NCBI GenBank assembly: GCA_016872385.1
Contig: VGZV01000010.1
Coordinates: 1 to 60,840, forward strand
Direction of reading: 5' to 3'
DNA from: SAR202 cluster bacterium
GTDB lineage: Bacteria > Chloroflexota > Dehalococcoidia > Lucifugimonadales > UBA3495
DNA: 60,840 bases
Shown: positions 48,702-57,220 of the stretch, in pieces
How the letters are laid out: every line of letters starts with the position of its first letter
Position numbering within the stretch: position 1 is the first letter of the stretch
Position numbers and translations under genes: made by a program
The notes under the pieces: generated by a model
What the model was told of the DNA's origin: nothing
The model's input: only the letters and a program-made list of their open reading frames with translations
Database searches by the model: none

Positions 48702-50925
48702 GACCAGCGCCAAGGGCAAGGCCAAGACTACCCGTCGCACGGCGGCAACCAAAAAGACCGCCGCCAAGCTCAACTCCAGGGGCAAACCCCTGGTCATCGT
48801 GGAGTCGCCAGCCAAGGCGCGCACCGTGGGCCAGATTTTGGGCAACAAGTACGTGGTCACTGCATCCCAGGGCCACGTGCGGGACCTGCCCAAGGGCAAG
48901 CTGGGCGTGGACCTGGAGCAGGACTTCCAGCCCTCCTACGTGGTGATGCAAGCCAAGCGCACGCTGGTTAATGATTTGAAAAAGGCCGGCGACTCCGCCA
49001 GCGAAATTTACCTGGCCACCGACCCGGACCGGGAGGGAGAAGCCATCTCCTGGCACCTGCAAACCTCGGCGGAATGGGACCAGCGCACCGAGCCGCCCAA
49101 GCGGGTGGTCTTCCACGAGATTACTCAGGAAGCGGTGCGGGAGGCTTTCCAGCACCCCCGGGACATTGACATGCGGCTGGTCAACGCCCAGCAGGCCCGG
49201 CGCATCCTGGACCGGCTGGTGGGCTACCAGCTCAGCCCGCTGCTGTGGCGGCGGGTGCAACGGGGGCTTTCTGCCGGAAGGGTGCAGTCGGTGGCGCTGC
49301 GCATGGTGGTGGACCGGGAACGGGAGATTGCCGCCTTTGTGCCGGAGGAGTCCTGGACAGTGGAGGCCCAGCTCCACCAGGCATCCCTGCCAGCCGAGCC
49401 ATCCAACCTGTTCACCGCAGCACTCCACTCCCTCAAGGGGAAGCGCGAGCGGCTGGCCATTGCCAAAGAAGCGGAAGCGCGCGCCTATCAGTCGGAACTG
49501 GAGGGCGCTGCTTATACCGTAGCTGACGTGCGCAAGAGGGAGGTGCGCCAGCGGCCCACCGCTCCCTTCACCACCAGCACCATGCAGCAAGAGGCAGGCA
49601 GAAAACTGCGCTACACTGCCCAGCGCACCATGGCCATCGCCCAGCAGCTTTACGAAGGGCTGGCAGTGGGCCGCGAGGGCTCCGTGGGATTGATTACCTA
49701 CATGCGCACCGACTCCACCCAGGTGGCGGCCTCGGCGGTGCAAGAAGCCCGCCAATACATTGAGGAACGGTTCGGCAAGGAGTACCTGCCAGAGAAGTCC
49801 CGCGTTTATCAGACCCGCACCAAGGGGGCGCAGGAAGCCCACGAGGCCATACGCCCCACGTCCATCCGGCGGACGCCGGAGGCCCTGAAGCCCCATCTGA
49901 CCACCGAGCAGTTCAACCTTTACAGTCTAATTTGGTCACGGATGCTGGCCAGCCAGATGGCCGACGCCCGCTCCGACGCCACCACGGTTAACATCGAAGC
50001 AGCCTGCCCCAAATCCGGCAGTGTTTACATCTTCCGGGCCACTGGCTCGGTGCTGAAGTTCCCAGGCTTCCGGACCCTTTACCTGGAGAGCCGGGACGAC
50101 TCGGAGGATGAAGATGGCCGCAGGGCGCTGCCTGAGCTAACGGCGGGAGAGGCGCTGCGCTGCCCCAAACTGGATGCCGTGCAGCACTTTACCCAGCCGC
50201 CGCCCCGCTACACCGAGGCGACACTAATCAAGGCTATGGAAGAAAAGGGCATCGGCAGGCCCAGCACTTACGCGCCCACCATCGGTACGTTGCTGGACCG
50301 CAACTACGTGGAAAAACAGCAGAACCGGCTGCTGCCCACCAAGCTGGGCAGCACCGTCACCGACTTGCTGGTGCAGTTCTTTACCGACGTGATGGACCTG
50401 GACTTCACCGCCCGCATGGAGGACGAGCTGGACGAGGTCTCCCGCGGCGAGCGTGAGTGGGTGCCCATGCTGCGGGATTTCTACGGCCCCTTTGAAAAGG
50501 ACCTGGAGACTGCCCAGGAATCCATGCCCAGGGTAAACCTGGACGAGGCCACCGACGAGGTCTGCGAGAACTGCGGCAAGCCCATGGTCATTAAAATAGG
50601 CCGGTTTGGCCGGTTCCTGGCCTGCACCGGCTTTCCGGAGTGCAAGACCACCAAACGCATTGTGCACAAGACCGGCGTCCACTGCCCCCGCTGCGGGGGC
50701 GACCTGCTGGAGCGCAAGGCCCGGGGACGGGGACGGCCTTTCTATGGCTGCTCGCGCTACCCGGAGTGCGACTTCATTTCCAACAAACGTCCGGCGCCCA
50801 CTCCTTGTCCGGAGTGCGGCGGCCTGATGGTGGTGGAAAACAAGGACACGGTGGCTTGCACCAACTGCGCCTGGAAAGGCGAGACCAGCGAACCAGCAGA
50901 GGAACTGGCCGGCGTTGGCGATTAA
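48691..50925 (+). CDS. topA: DNA topoisomerase I
   Basis: 744 residues, type IA enzyme relaxing negative supercoils. A Lys/Thr-rich basic N-terminal extension (~1-28) precedes the Toprim domain (PLVIVESPAKARTVGQIL; ATDPDREGEAISWHL with the DxD-type acids). The active-site tyrosine is Tyr337 in GLITYMRTDST. Three C-terminal zinc ribbons follow: CENCGKPM with CTGFPEC, CPRCGGDL with CSRYPEC, and CPECGGLM with CTNC. Complete. It overlaps dprA upstream and the TTG of xerC downstream. Confidence 0.95.
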   Translation: MATRTSAKGKAKTTRRTAATKKTAAKLNSRGKPLVIVESPAKARTVGQILGNKYVVTASQGHVRDLPKGKLGVDLEQDFQPSYVVMQAKRTLVNDLKKAGDSASEIYLATDPDREGEAISWHLQTSAEWDQRTEPPKRVVFHEITQEAVREAFQHPRDIDMRLVNAQQARRILDRLVGYQLSPLLWRRVQRGLSAGRVQSVALRMVVDREREIAAFVPEESWTVEAQLHQASLPAEPSNLFTAALHSLKGKRERLAIAKEAEARAYQSELEGAAYTVADVRKREVRQRPTAPFTTSTMQQEAGRKLRYTAQRTMAIAQQLYEGLAVGREGSVGLITYMRTDSTQVAASAVQEARQYIEERFGKEYLPEKSRVYQTRTKGAQEAHEAIRPTSIRRTPEALKPHLTTEQFNLYSLIWSRMLASQMADARSDATTVNIEAACPKSGSVYIFRATGSVLKFPGFRTLYLESRDDSEDEDGRRALPELTAGEALRCPKLDAVQHFTQPPPRYTEATLIKAMEEKGIGRPSTYAPTIGTLLDRNYVEKQQNRLLPTKLGSTVTDLLVQFFTDVMDLDFTARMEDELDEVSRGEREWVPMLRDFYGPFEKDLETAQESMPRVNLDEATDEVCENCGKPMVIKIGRFGRFLACTGFPECKTTKRIVHKTGVHCPRCGGDLLERKARGRGRPFYGCSRYPECDFISNKRPAPTPCPECGGLMVVENKDTVACTNCAWKGETSEPAEELAGVGD

Positions 50926-51922
50926 GCGTAGCTCCGCCCCCAATGTTCTTCTTGAAAGGAGTGAAGGGAGCGCCCCGGCCCCCTCATCTGAGGCAGCTGC
51001 CTACATGCCGGGATACGCCCAGTTCCTGGGGGGCGAGCGAGGTTTGTCGGCCAACACCCAGCGCATTTATCTGACGGACCTGGCCGCTTTTTTTGAGTAC
51101 CTGTCCAGCCACGGGCAGAGCGTCATGCAGATGGACCTCCAGATGGTGCGCGGTTACCTGGCCTGGTTGGCCACCAACGGCAAAGATGGCCAGGGCTATG
51201 CCAGGGTCAGCATGGCCCGAAAGCTGGTGGTGCTGCGCTCCTTCTACCGATACCTGGTGCAGCGGGGCCTGTTCCGCACCAGTCCAGTGCCCTCGGGCCG
51301 CAGCTTTCAGGTCAAGGTGGAAAAGCGTTTGCCCGGCTTCTTGGGAATTAGGGAGACCTCCCGCCTGCTGGAAGCTCCGCAAGAAACCAATCCCCTGGGC
51401 CTGCGGGACCGGGCTATTCTGGAAGTGCTCTACTCCTGCGGCGTGCGCCTGGCCGAAATCGAGGGCATGGACCTGACCAGCGTCAACTTTGGCCGTCGGG
51501 AGATACTGGTGCGGGGCAAAGGCTCCAAGGAACGGCTGGTAGTCTTTGGAAGCCCTGCCGAGGCGGCGCTGCGCCGTTACATCCAGGAAGGCCGTCCCCA
51601 CCTGGCCCAAGGGCCGGAAACCAGCGCCTTATTCCTAAACCGGTACGGGCAACGCCTTTCCCGCCGCAGTATTGAGAACCTGGTGACCAGGTACTCCACC
51701 CAGGCCGGACTGCGGGAAGGCGTGCATCCCCACACCTTGCGCCACTCCTTCGCCACCCATATGCTAGAAGGAGAGGCAGACCTGCGGGTAATCCAGGAAC
51801 TGCTGGGGCATGCCAGCCCCACTACCACGCAGGTCTATACCCACATAACCAAGCAGGAAGCCCGCCACGCCTACATGAGCTTTCACCCGCGGGCCAACGA
51901 GGAGACTAAGCCGCAGGCATGA
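50915..51922 (+). CDS. xerC: tyrosine recombinase XerC/XerD
   Basis: Up to 335 residues from TTG 50915 (11-base overlap with topA). ATG 51005 gives the more usual 305 residues and begins just before the SAM-like core-binding domain (FLGGERGLSANTQRIYLTDLAAF). The catalytic set is complete: Arg in LYSCGVRLAEIEG, HTLRHSFATHML (His-x-x-Arg), LGHASPTTTQVYTHIT (His and nucleophilic Tyr). It resolves chromosome dimers at dif. Position after topA supports a housekeeping Xer rather than a phage integrase. Its stop overlaps aroQ by four bases. Confidence 0.9.
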   Translation: MAIKRSSAPNVLLERSEGSAPAPSSEAAAYMPGYAQFLGGERGLSANTQRIYLTDLAAFFEYLSSHGQSVMQMDLQMVRGYLAWLATNGKDGQGYARVSMARKLVVLRSFYRYLVQRGLFRTSPVPSGRSFQVKVEKRLPGFLGIRETSRLLEAPQETNPLGLRDRAILEVLYSCGVRLAEIEGMDLTSVNFGRREILVRGKGSKERLVVFGSPAEAALRRYIQEGRPHLAQGPETSALFLNRYGQRLSRRSIENLVTRYSTQAGLREGVHPHTLRHSFATHMLEGEADLRVIQELLGHASPTTTQVYTHITKQEARHAYMSFHPRANEETKPQA

Positions 51923-52379
51923 ACCGATTCCTGGTGCTGAACGGGCCAAACCTGAACTTCCTGGGCCGCCGCAACCCCGGCATCTACGGGTCCAAGACCC
52001 TGGATGAAATTGTCCATGTCCTGGAGCAGCAAGCCCAGGCCCTGGGCGTGGATATAGTCTGCTACCAGTCCAACCAGGAAGGCCAACTTATAGACTGCAT
52101 CCAACAGCACTGGGGCCAGGTTCAAGGCATTATAATTAACCCAGGAGCATTGACCCATTACGGCTACTCTTTGAAGGATGCGCTGATTGACGCAGCAGTG
52201 CCAGTGATAGAAGTCCACCTGGGCAACATTCATGCTCGAGAAGAGTGGCGGCGGCATTCGTAATTGCCGATACCGCCCGGGGCCAGATTGCGGGCTTTGG
52301 ATGGAGAAGCTATACTGCGGCCTTAGACATCCTGGCCGCCCTGGTGCAGGAGGAACAGAAGCATGAACGGACGCACTGA
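51919..52379 (+). pseudogene. aroQ: type II 3-dehydroquinate dehydratase (single-base frameshift)
   Basis: AroQ dehydrates 3-dehydroquinate in the shikimate pathway. Present are FLVLNGPNLNFLGRRNPGIYG, CYQSNQEGQLIDCIQ, IINPGALTHYGYSLKDAL and EVHLGNIHAREEWRRHS, including the catalytic Tyr, Arg and His. A premature stop follows at 52261. One G restored at 52260/52261 continues VIADTARGQIAGFGWRSYTAALDILAAL to the TGA at 52377-52379, 153 residues in all, the family size. Its end then overlaps the next gene by 17 bases. All catalytic residues lie before the break; sequencing error is likely. Confidence 0.86.
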
Positions 52380-53436
52380 GCAAATGACCGCCCAGCTTGC
52401 TGAAAGGGAGCTGGACGCTGTCCTTATATCCGCGCCGGAGAACCGCCGCTACCTGTCTGGGTTCACCGGATCCGCGGGCTGGCTGCTGCTGGCCAAGGGG
52501 GAAAAGCCGGAGCTGTTTACCGACTCCCGCTACACGGTGCAGGCCGCCCATCAGGCCCCGGACTACCAGGTCATCCAGGTAAAAGGCGGCGGCTGGAACT
52601 GGTTGTTGGACTCGTTGAAGGCCAAGGACATCCGGCGCTTGGGCTTTGAAAGCCAGAACGTCACCGTGGCCAGTTACAACGCCCTGCTGGAGGCCCTCCA
52701 GGGCGAAGGAGAGTTAAGCCAGGTCTCCCTGGTGGCCACCACCGGCATGACCGAGGGGCTGCGCATAATTAAAGACAAGGAGGAACTGGCCCTGCTCCAG
52801 AAGGCCATTGACGCCTCCGATGCAGCGATGGAAGCGGTGTGCCCGGCCATCCGCGAGGGCATGACCGAGAAGGAAGTGGCCTGGCGCATGGAAGTTGCCA
52901 TGCGCGACTTCGGCGCGGACGCCCCCAGCTTTGATACCATTGTGGCTGCAGGACCCAACGGGGCCATGGCCCACCACCGGCCCAGCGACCAGGTCATCAA
53001 GCGCGGCGAACCCATCGTCATTGACATGGGCGCGCGGGTGGGGGGCTATTGCAGCGACATCACCCGCACGGTGGTGGTGGGCGAGCCGGACGAGATGTTC
53101 CGCAAGATTTACGATATTGTGCTGGGGTCCCAGCTGGCCGCCATCCATACGGTGAAGCCCGGCCTGACCGGAGAGGAGTGCGACGGCCTGTCCCGCGCCA
53201 TCATTGCCGAGGCAGGGTACGGCGACAACTTCGGCCACAGCCTGGGCCACGGCGTGGGCTTGGCGGTGCATGAGTACCCGCGAGTTGGCCCCAAGTCGCC
53301 GGACCAGCTCAAGCCGGACATGGTATTTACCATCGAGCCGGGCATCTACATCACGGGCTGGGGCGGCGTGCGCATCGAGGACATTGTGATTCTGGGGGAG
53401 GGCGGCGCCACACCCTTGAGCAAGGCCGCCAAATAG
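52363..53436 (+). CDS. pepQ: M24 Xaa-Pro aminopeptidase
   Basis: 357 residues. A creatinase-N-like domain (~1-130; NRRYLSGFTGSAGWLLL) precedes the pita-bread catalytic domain. Its five metal ligands are seen: the Asp residues of VIDMGARVGGYCSDITRT, His in GHSLGHGVGLAVHE, Glu in FTIEPGIY and Glu in VRIEDIV. It removes N-terminal residues before proline. Between aroQ and efp it belongs to a conserved cluster found in many Gram-positive-type genomes. Whether it acts as a dipeptidase or aminopeptidase is not decidable here. Confidence 0.9.
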   Translation: MNGRTEQMTAQLAERELDAVLISAPENRRYLSGFTGSAGWLLLAKGEKPELFTDSRYTVQAAHQAPDYQVIQVKGGGWNWLLDSLKAKDIRRLGFESQNVTVASYNALLEALQGEGELSQVSLVATTGMTEGLRIIKDKEELALLQKAIDASDAAMEAVCPAIREGMTEKEVAWRMEVAMRDFGADAPSFDTIVAAGPNGAMAHHRPSDQVIKRGEPIVIDMGARVGGYCSDITRTVVVGEPDEMFRKIYDIVLGSQLAAIHTVKPGLTGEECDGLSRAIIAEAGYGDNFGHSLGHGVGLAVHEYPRVGPKSPDQLKPDMVFTIEPGIYITGWGGVRIEDIVILGEGGATPLSKAAK

Positions 53437-53448
53437 CGTCATCTAGTC

Positions 53449-53593
53449 GGTAGTGGGCCAGTTTGCTGTGGCAGAAAGTTAGGGTTCAACCGTCGCACCG
53501 GCTTTCGCCGGCGCCCAGACATGCACTAGGTTGGTGCGCTTTACTGGATTCCGGCTTGCGCCGGAATGAAGAAAAGCCAATTGACCCACTACC
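53449..53593. mobile_element. MITE-like 145-bp element, copy C, intact with target duplication
   Basis: GGTAGTGGGCCAGTTTG at the left mirrors CCAATTGACCCACTACC at the right. The perfect 8-bp direct repeat ATCTAGTC flanks it (53441-53448 and 53594-53601). Internal palindromes CACCGGC-TTTC-GCCGG and ATTCCGGC-GCCGGAAT. Non-coding, exactly the same length as copy B. It sits between pepQ and efp. Confidence 0.85.
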
Positions 53594-53677
53594 ATCTAGT
53601 CCCAAAGCAGGCCACAACGCCTGCCCAGGGGTTACAATTAAGAGTAAAGGGGTTCCAAAAACACGAGGTAGTAAAGA

Positions 53678-54244
53678 ATGAGCATTAACTTTAGCGACTT
53701 GAGCCGGGGCATGGTGATTGAACTAGACGGCGCGCCCTGGCAGATTATGGACTATGAGCGCCACAAGATGCAGCAGCGCGCTCCAGTCACCCGCATCAAG
53801 ATGAAGAACCTGCTTAACGGTACGGTAGTAGAGCGGGCTTTCCAACAGTACCAGACTTCCTTCGCCGTAGCCCAGGTAGAAAACCGGGAGGCCCAATACC
53901 TCTACAATGACGGGCGTTTCTACCACTTTCTGGACCAGGAAAACTACGAGCAGTACGAGATTGCCAAAGAGACGCTGGGCAGCGCCTTGGGATACCTGAA
54001 AGAGGAGATGATTGTTGAGGTTGTGTTTTACAAGGGCAACCCCATCAGCGTTAACCTGCCCACCCACGTGGATCTGAAAGTGACGGACACTCCCCCAGCT
54101 TTCCGGGGCGACACCGCCCAGGGCGGCAACAAACCCGCCACGCTGGAAACGGGCCTGCGCGTTAACGTACCCATGTTCATCACCAATGGTTCAATTATCC
54201 GGGTAGACACGCGGACCGGCGCTTATACTGAGCGGGTCAGCTAG
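53678..54244 (+). CDS. efp: translation elongation factor P
   Basis: 188 residues with the KOW-like N-terminal domain and two OB domains, ending with PVFITNGSIIRVDTRTGAYTERV-type sequence. EF-P relieves ribosomes stalled at polyproline. The loop that inserts next to the peptidyl-tRNA reads ERHKMQQRAPVTR. Against the E. coli K-P-G-K34-G-Q, the tip position holds Gln rather than the Lys or Arg that is modified in well-studied species. Start supported by CGAGGTAGTAAAG. It lies downstream of copy C of the inserted element. Confidence 0.92.
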   Translation: MSINFSDLSRGMVIELDGAPWQIMDYERHKMQQRAPVTRIKMKNLLNGTVVERAFQQYQTSFAVAQVENREAQYLYNDGRFYHFLDQENYEQYEIAKETLGSALGYLKEEMIVEVVFYKGNPISVNLPTHVDLKVTDTPPAFRGDTAQGGNKPATLETGLRVNVPMFITNGSIIRVDTRTGAYTERVS

Positions 54245-54248
54245 GGCA

Positions 54249-55508
54249 GTGGCAGTCTATTCCGTCAGCCAGGTGACGGCATATCTCAAGGAGACTCTGG
54301 ATGGAGACCCCCTCCTGGCAGACCTGTGGGTGGTGGGAGAGGTTTCCAATCTACGCGCCTCTGCCGCCGGGCATTCCTACTTTACCCTCAAGGACAGCCA
54401 GAGCGTCCTGCAGTGCGTGATGTTCAAGGGACAGCCCGGCACCCAGCTCCTCTTGCCGGGAGCAGCCATTACCGCCCACGGGCGCATGTCCTTTTACGAA
54501 CCCCGCGGCTCCACCGACTTCATGGTGGACCTGGCCCTGCCCCAGGGAACGGGCGAGCTGTCCCTGGAACTGGAGCGGCTGAAGCAGCGCCTGGCGGCAG
54601 AAGGGTTGTTTGAAGCCTCCCGCAAGCGCCCCCTGCCCAGGTTCCCCAAAGTCATTGGGGTTGTAACCTCTCCAGCTGGGGCGGTGTTCCACGACATCCA
54701 GAACGTCCTCCGTCGCCGGTATCCACTGGCAGAGTTGGTGCTGGCGCCCACCCAGGTGCAGGGGGACAAAGCCGCTGCCCAGATTGCCGCCGCCATTGAG
54801 GCGTTGAACCGGCAGGACAAAGCCGACGTCATCATAGTAGCCCGGGGCGGCGGTTCCTTGGAAGAGCTGTGGCCCTTTAATGAGGAAGTAGTGGCCAGGG
54901 CAATTTACGCCAGCCGCATCCCGGTGGTCAGCGGCGTGGGCCATGAGACCGACGTGACCATCGCTGATTTGGTGGCCGACATGCGAGCGCCTACACCCTC
55001 GGCGGCGGCAGAACTGGTGGCCCCCGATGGCCGCGTTTTGTCCAGCACGCTGGCTGAGGTGGAGCGCCGGTTGCGGAGTGCGGCCCTGGGCCAGGTACAG
55101 CGGCGGCGGGAAATGGTGCAAGGCATGGATCGCCGGCTGGAGCGCGGCCTGCCCGACCTGGCAGTGTGGCGGCGGCGGATAGATGATCTGGCCCGCACTG
55201 CCCACAATACCCTGGTCCACCGCCTGGAATTAACCCGCAGCAACCTGGCGGGATTTGACCACCGGCTCCGCGCCCTGGACCCCAGGGCCACGCTGCGCCG
55301 GGGATTTTCCGTGGTGCAAAAGGCGTCCGACGGGCAGGTGGTTACTGCCACCGGCCAGGTTGCTGCGGGAGACCCTTTGACCATCACGGTGGCCGATGGC
55401 ACAATCCCAGCCACCGCGGGCGGCGCAATGCAACCCGCCCATCCTGTTGCTCTGAAACCCGCCAGGAAACCTCAAGCCAAAGCTCCTGTCATGGAGCGGC
55501 TCATTTAG
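54249..55508 (+). CDS. xseA: exodeoxyribonuclease VII large subunit
   Basis: 419 residues from GTG 54249, four bases after efp. The N-terminal OB-fold shows LWVVGEVSNLRASAAGHSYFTLKDSQSVLQCVMFKG. The catalytic core has FPKVIGVVTSPAGAVFHDI, VIIVARGGGSLEELWPFNEEVVARAIYASRIPVVSGVGHETDVTIADLVADMRAPTPSAAAE. A coiled-coil segment (~300-360) precedes the C-terminal LRRGFSVVQ strand. It degrades single-stranded DNA together with XseB, encoded immediately after. Confidence 0.93.
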   Translation: MAVYSVSQVTAYLKETLDGDPLLADLWVVGEVSNLRASAAGHSYFTLKDSQSVLQCVMFKGQPGTQLLLPGAAITAHGRMSFYEPRGSTDFMVDLALPQGTGELSLELERLKQRLAAEGLFEASRKRPLPRFPKVIGVVTSPAGAVFHDIQNVLRRRYPLAELVLAPTQVQGDKAAAQIAAAIEALNRQDKADVIIVARGGGSLEELWPFNEEVVARAIYASRIPVVSGVGHETDVTIADLVADMRAPTPSAAAELVAPDGRVLSSTLAEVERRLRSAALGQVQRRREMVQGMDRRLERGLPDLAVWRRRIDDLARTAHNTLVHRLELTRSNLAGFDHRLRALDPRATLRRGFSVVQKASDGQVVTATGQVAAGDPLTITVADGTIPATAGGAMQPAHPVALKPARKPQAKAPVMERLI

Positions 55509-55514
55509 TGCGCC

Positions 55515-55811
55515 ATGACCAGCCGCCGCAGGAAAGACCCCCAGCCGGAGCCTGAATCCACGCCCCTCTCCTTTGAGGAGGCCTTCCAGCAACTGGGCAA
55601 CCTGGTGGAGGCTCTGGAGCAAGGCAGCCTGCCCCTGGCCCAGGCTACCAGCCTTTACCAGCACGGGATGGAACTGGTGCGCCACTGCAACCAACTGCTG
55701 GACCAGGCGGAACTGAAGATTACCCAGTTACGGGACGCCTTTGCGGGGGCCGAGCCAGACGAACCGTTGTTCCCGGAGCCGGAAGAAGAGGAACTGGAGG
55801 AACTGAACTAG
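55515..55811 (+). CDS. xseB: exodeoxyribonuclease VII small subunit
   Basis: 98 residues: SFEEAFQQLGNLVEALEQGSLPLAQATSLYQHGMELVRHCNQLLDQAELKITQL, the two-helix coiled-coil hairpin that wraps XseA. An acidic C-terminal tail (PEPEEEELEELN) is a little longer than usual. It starts seven bases after the xseA stop and is followed at once by the formyltransferase gene. Confidence 0.92.
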   Translation: MTSRRRKDPQPEPESTPLSFEEAFQQLGNLVEALEQGSLPLAQATSLYQHGMELVRHCNQLLDQAELKITQLRDAFAGAEPDEPLFPEPEEEELEELN

Positions 55812-56636
55812 GTGTTGCGGCTGGGCTGGTTTTCCACCGGGCGGGGGGAAGGGTCTTTAGGACTGCTGCGCTTCATTCAGGAGCGCATCCAGCAGCGCAA
55901 GCTGGACGCAGAAATCCAGTTCGTATTCAGCAACCGGCAGCCAGGGGAAGCAGAAGGCTCTGACCGATTCTTTCAGCAAGTCAGGCAGTACGGCCTGCCT
56001 TTGTTGAACCTGTCTTCGGCGGAGTTCAGGCGTGCCCGCGGCCGCCCGTTTTCCAGGCTGCGGGAGGAGTACGACCAGCACGCAATGGCCCTGCTGCGGG
56101 ACTACAGGCCCGACTTGTGCGTGCTGGCCGGTTACATGCTCATCGTGGGACCTGCCTTGTGCCGCACTTACCCGCTGCTGAACTTGCACCCGGCGCTGCC
56201 CGACGGCCCCACCGGCACCTGGCAGGAAGTCATCTGGAAGCTGATTGAGCAGCGGGCCTTCCGCACTGGCGCCATGATGCACCTGGCGACGGAAGACGTG
56301 GACCGCGGCCCGGTAATCTCCTATTGTACGGCGCCCATAGTGGGCAAGGAGTTTGACCCGCACTGGGAAGCACTGGACAGTCTGGAACTGGCGCAGGTCA
56401 AAGCAGCCCAGGGGGAGGCTTTCCCCTTGTTCCAGTTAATCCGGCAGGCGGAGTACCGGCGGGAGCCTTACTTGCTAATGGAAACCCTGCGGGTGATTGC
56501 GCAGGGCAAGATAAACGTGCGGAACGGACAAGCCTGGGACTGGTCGGGGCGGCTGCTTTACGCCACCATGCCCTTCGGCATGTGCCTGGACCCGGAAATT
56601 GACCAGGCCATGCGGGAAGATACGGCCGACCCCTGA
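55812..56636 (+). CDS. PurN-like formyltransferase family protein
   Basis: 274 residues from GTG 55812, directly abutting xseB. The formyltransferase fold shows LGWFSTGRGEGSLGLLRFI at the start (GxGR-like), YRPDLCVLAGYMLIVGPALCRTYPLLNLHPALPDGPTGTWQEVIWKLI with the catalytic NLHPALP and GxTG-type loop, and TGAMMHLATEDVDRGPVISY with Asp. It resembles glycinamide ribonucleotide transformylase, but the C-terminal extension (~70 residues) and the altered nucleotide loop leave the formyl acceptor uncertain. Last gene of the dprA-to-xseB run. Confidence 0.82.
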   Translation: MLRLGWFSTGRGEGSLGLLRFIQERIQQRKLDAEIQFVFSNRQPGEAEGSDRFFQQVRQYGLPLLNLSSAEFRRARGRPFSRLREEYDQHAMALLRDYRPDLCVLAGYMLIVGPALCRTYPLLNLHPALPDGPTGTWQEVIWKLIEQRAFRTGAMMHLATEDVDRGPVISYCTAPIVGKEFDPHWEALDSLELAQVKAAQGEAFPLFQLIRQAEYRREPYLLMETLRVIAQGKINVRNGQAWDWSGRLLYATMPFGMCLDPEIDQAMREDTADP

Positions 56637-56669
56637 ACGCTCAAGAATGTCCCTGGATCGAATTCGGTC

Positions 56670-56921
56670 TTACCTAATCAACCCCAGCCGCCGTAAGTCC
56701 TCTTCAGTCCACTTGGCTTGACTTTCGATCATCTTCTTAAGCGTTGTGAAAAAGAAGGTCTGCCCAGGATGGTGAAAAGAAACCGTCACCCTTCTGCCAT
56801 CAGGATGACGGTAATGACGATGGCTACCAATCTGATTCCTCAACTCAAACCCGTCCCGGACCAGGGCCCCAACAAACCGGCGCGCCGTGAGAGTGCGGAG
56901 GCGGGTATAATCAACGGGCAT
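56670..56921 (-). CDS. hicA: HicA-type mRNA interferase toxin
   Basis: 83 residues, complete. LTARRFVGALVRDGFELRNQIGSHRHYRHPDGRRVTVSFHHPGQTFFFTTLKKMI contains the GSH catalytic His and the usual three-strand/two-helix pattern. HicA cleaves mRNA when not bound by HicB. It begins one base after the hicB stop. A short C-terminal tail TEEDLRRLGLI is shared with the damaged copy at 13.8 kb. Confidence 0.9.
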   Translation of the reverse strand: MPVDYTRLRTLTARRFVGALVRDGFELRNQIGSHRHYRHPDGRRVTVSFHHPGQTFFFTTLKKMIESQAKWTEEDLRRLGLIR

Positions 56922-56922
56922 A

Positions 56923-57168
56923 CTAGACGGTCGCGACTACCCGCGGTTCCAGGAAGACCTGCACCTCCTCAAGCGGCTCCTCTGGCAGAGGTTCTCCATC
57001 CCTAACCAACTCTCCCACCACTAACTGCACCACTTCTTGTATGTTCTTCAGTGCCTCTGCTCTAGTATATCCCCAAGTGGCCGCCCCCTTTTCTTCCAGG
57101 ACTGGACAGTAAGCGTGCCACCCTTCCTCATCTGGCTCAACAACCACTTTGAAAACGTAGCTCTTCAC
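56923..57168 (-). CDS. hicB: HicB-type antitoxin
   Basis: 81 residues from GTG 57168; the longer in-frame opening at 57270 would add a proline-rich stretch overlapping the clpX end. YVFKVVVEPDEEGWHAYCPVLEEKGAATWGYTRAEALKNIQEVVQLVVGEL is the HicB core. It ends in a short beta tail (VFLEPRVVATV) without a ribbon-helix-helix domain, so autorepression is doubtful. It lies between clpX and the housekeeping run, in the same orientation as clpX. Confidence 0.86.
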   Translation of the reverse strand: MKSYVFKVVVEPDEEGWHAYCPVLEEKGAATWGYTRAEALKNIQEVVQLVVGELVRDGEPLPEEPLEEVQVFLEPRVVATV

Positions 57169-57220
57169 GTTGATAGTCTCGAACACCCAATAGACACGGG
57201 GTTTTGCCAGTACCAGCGAG

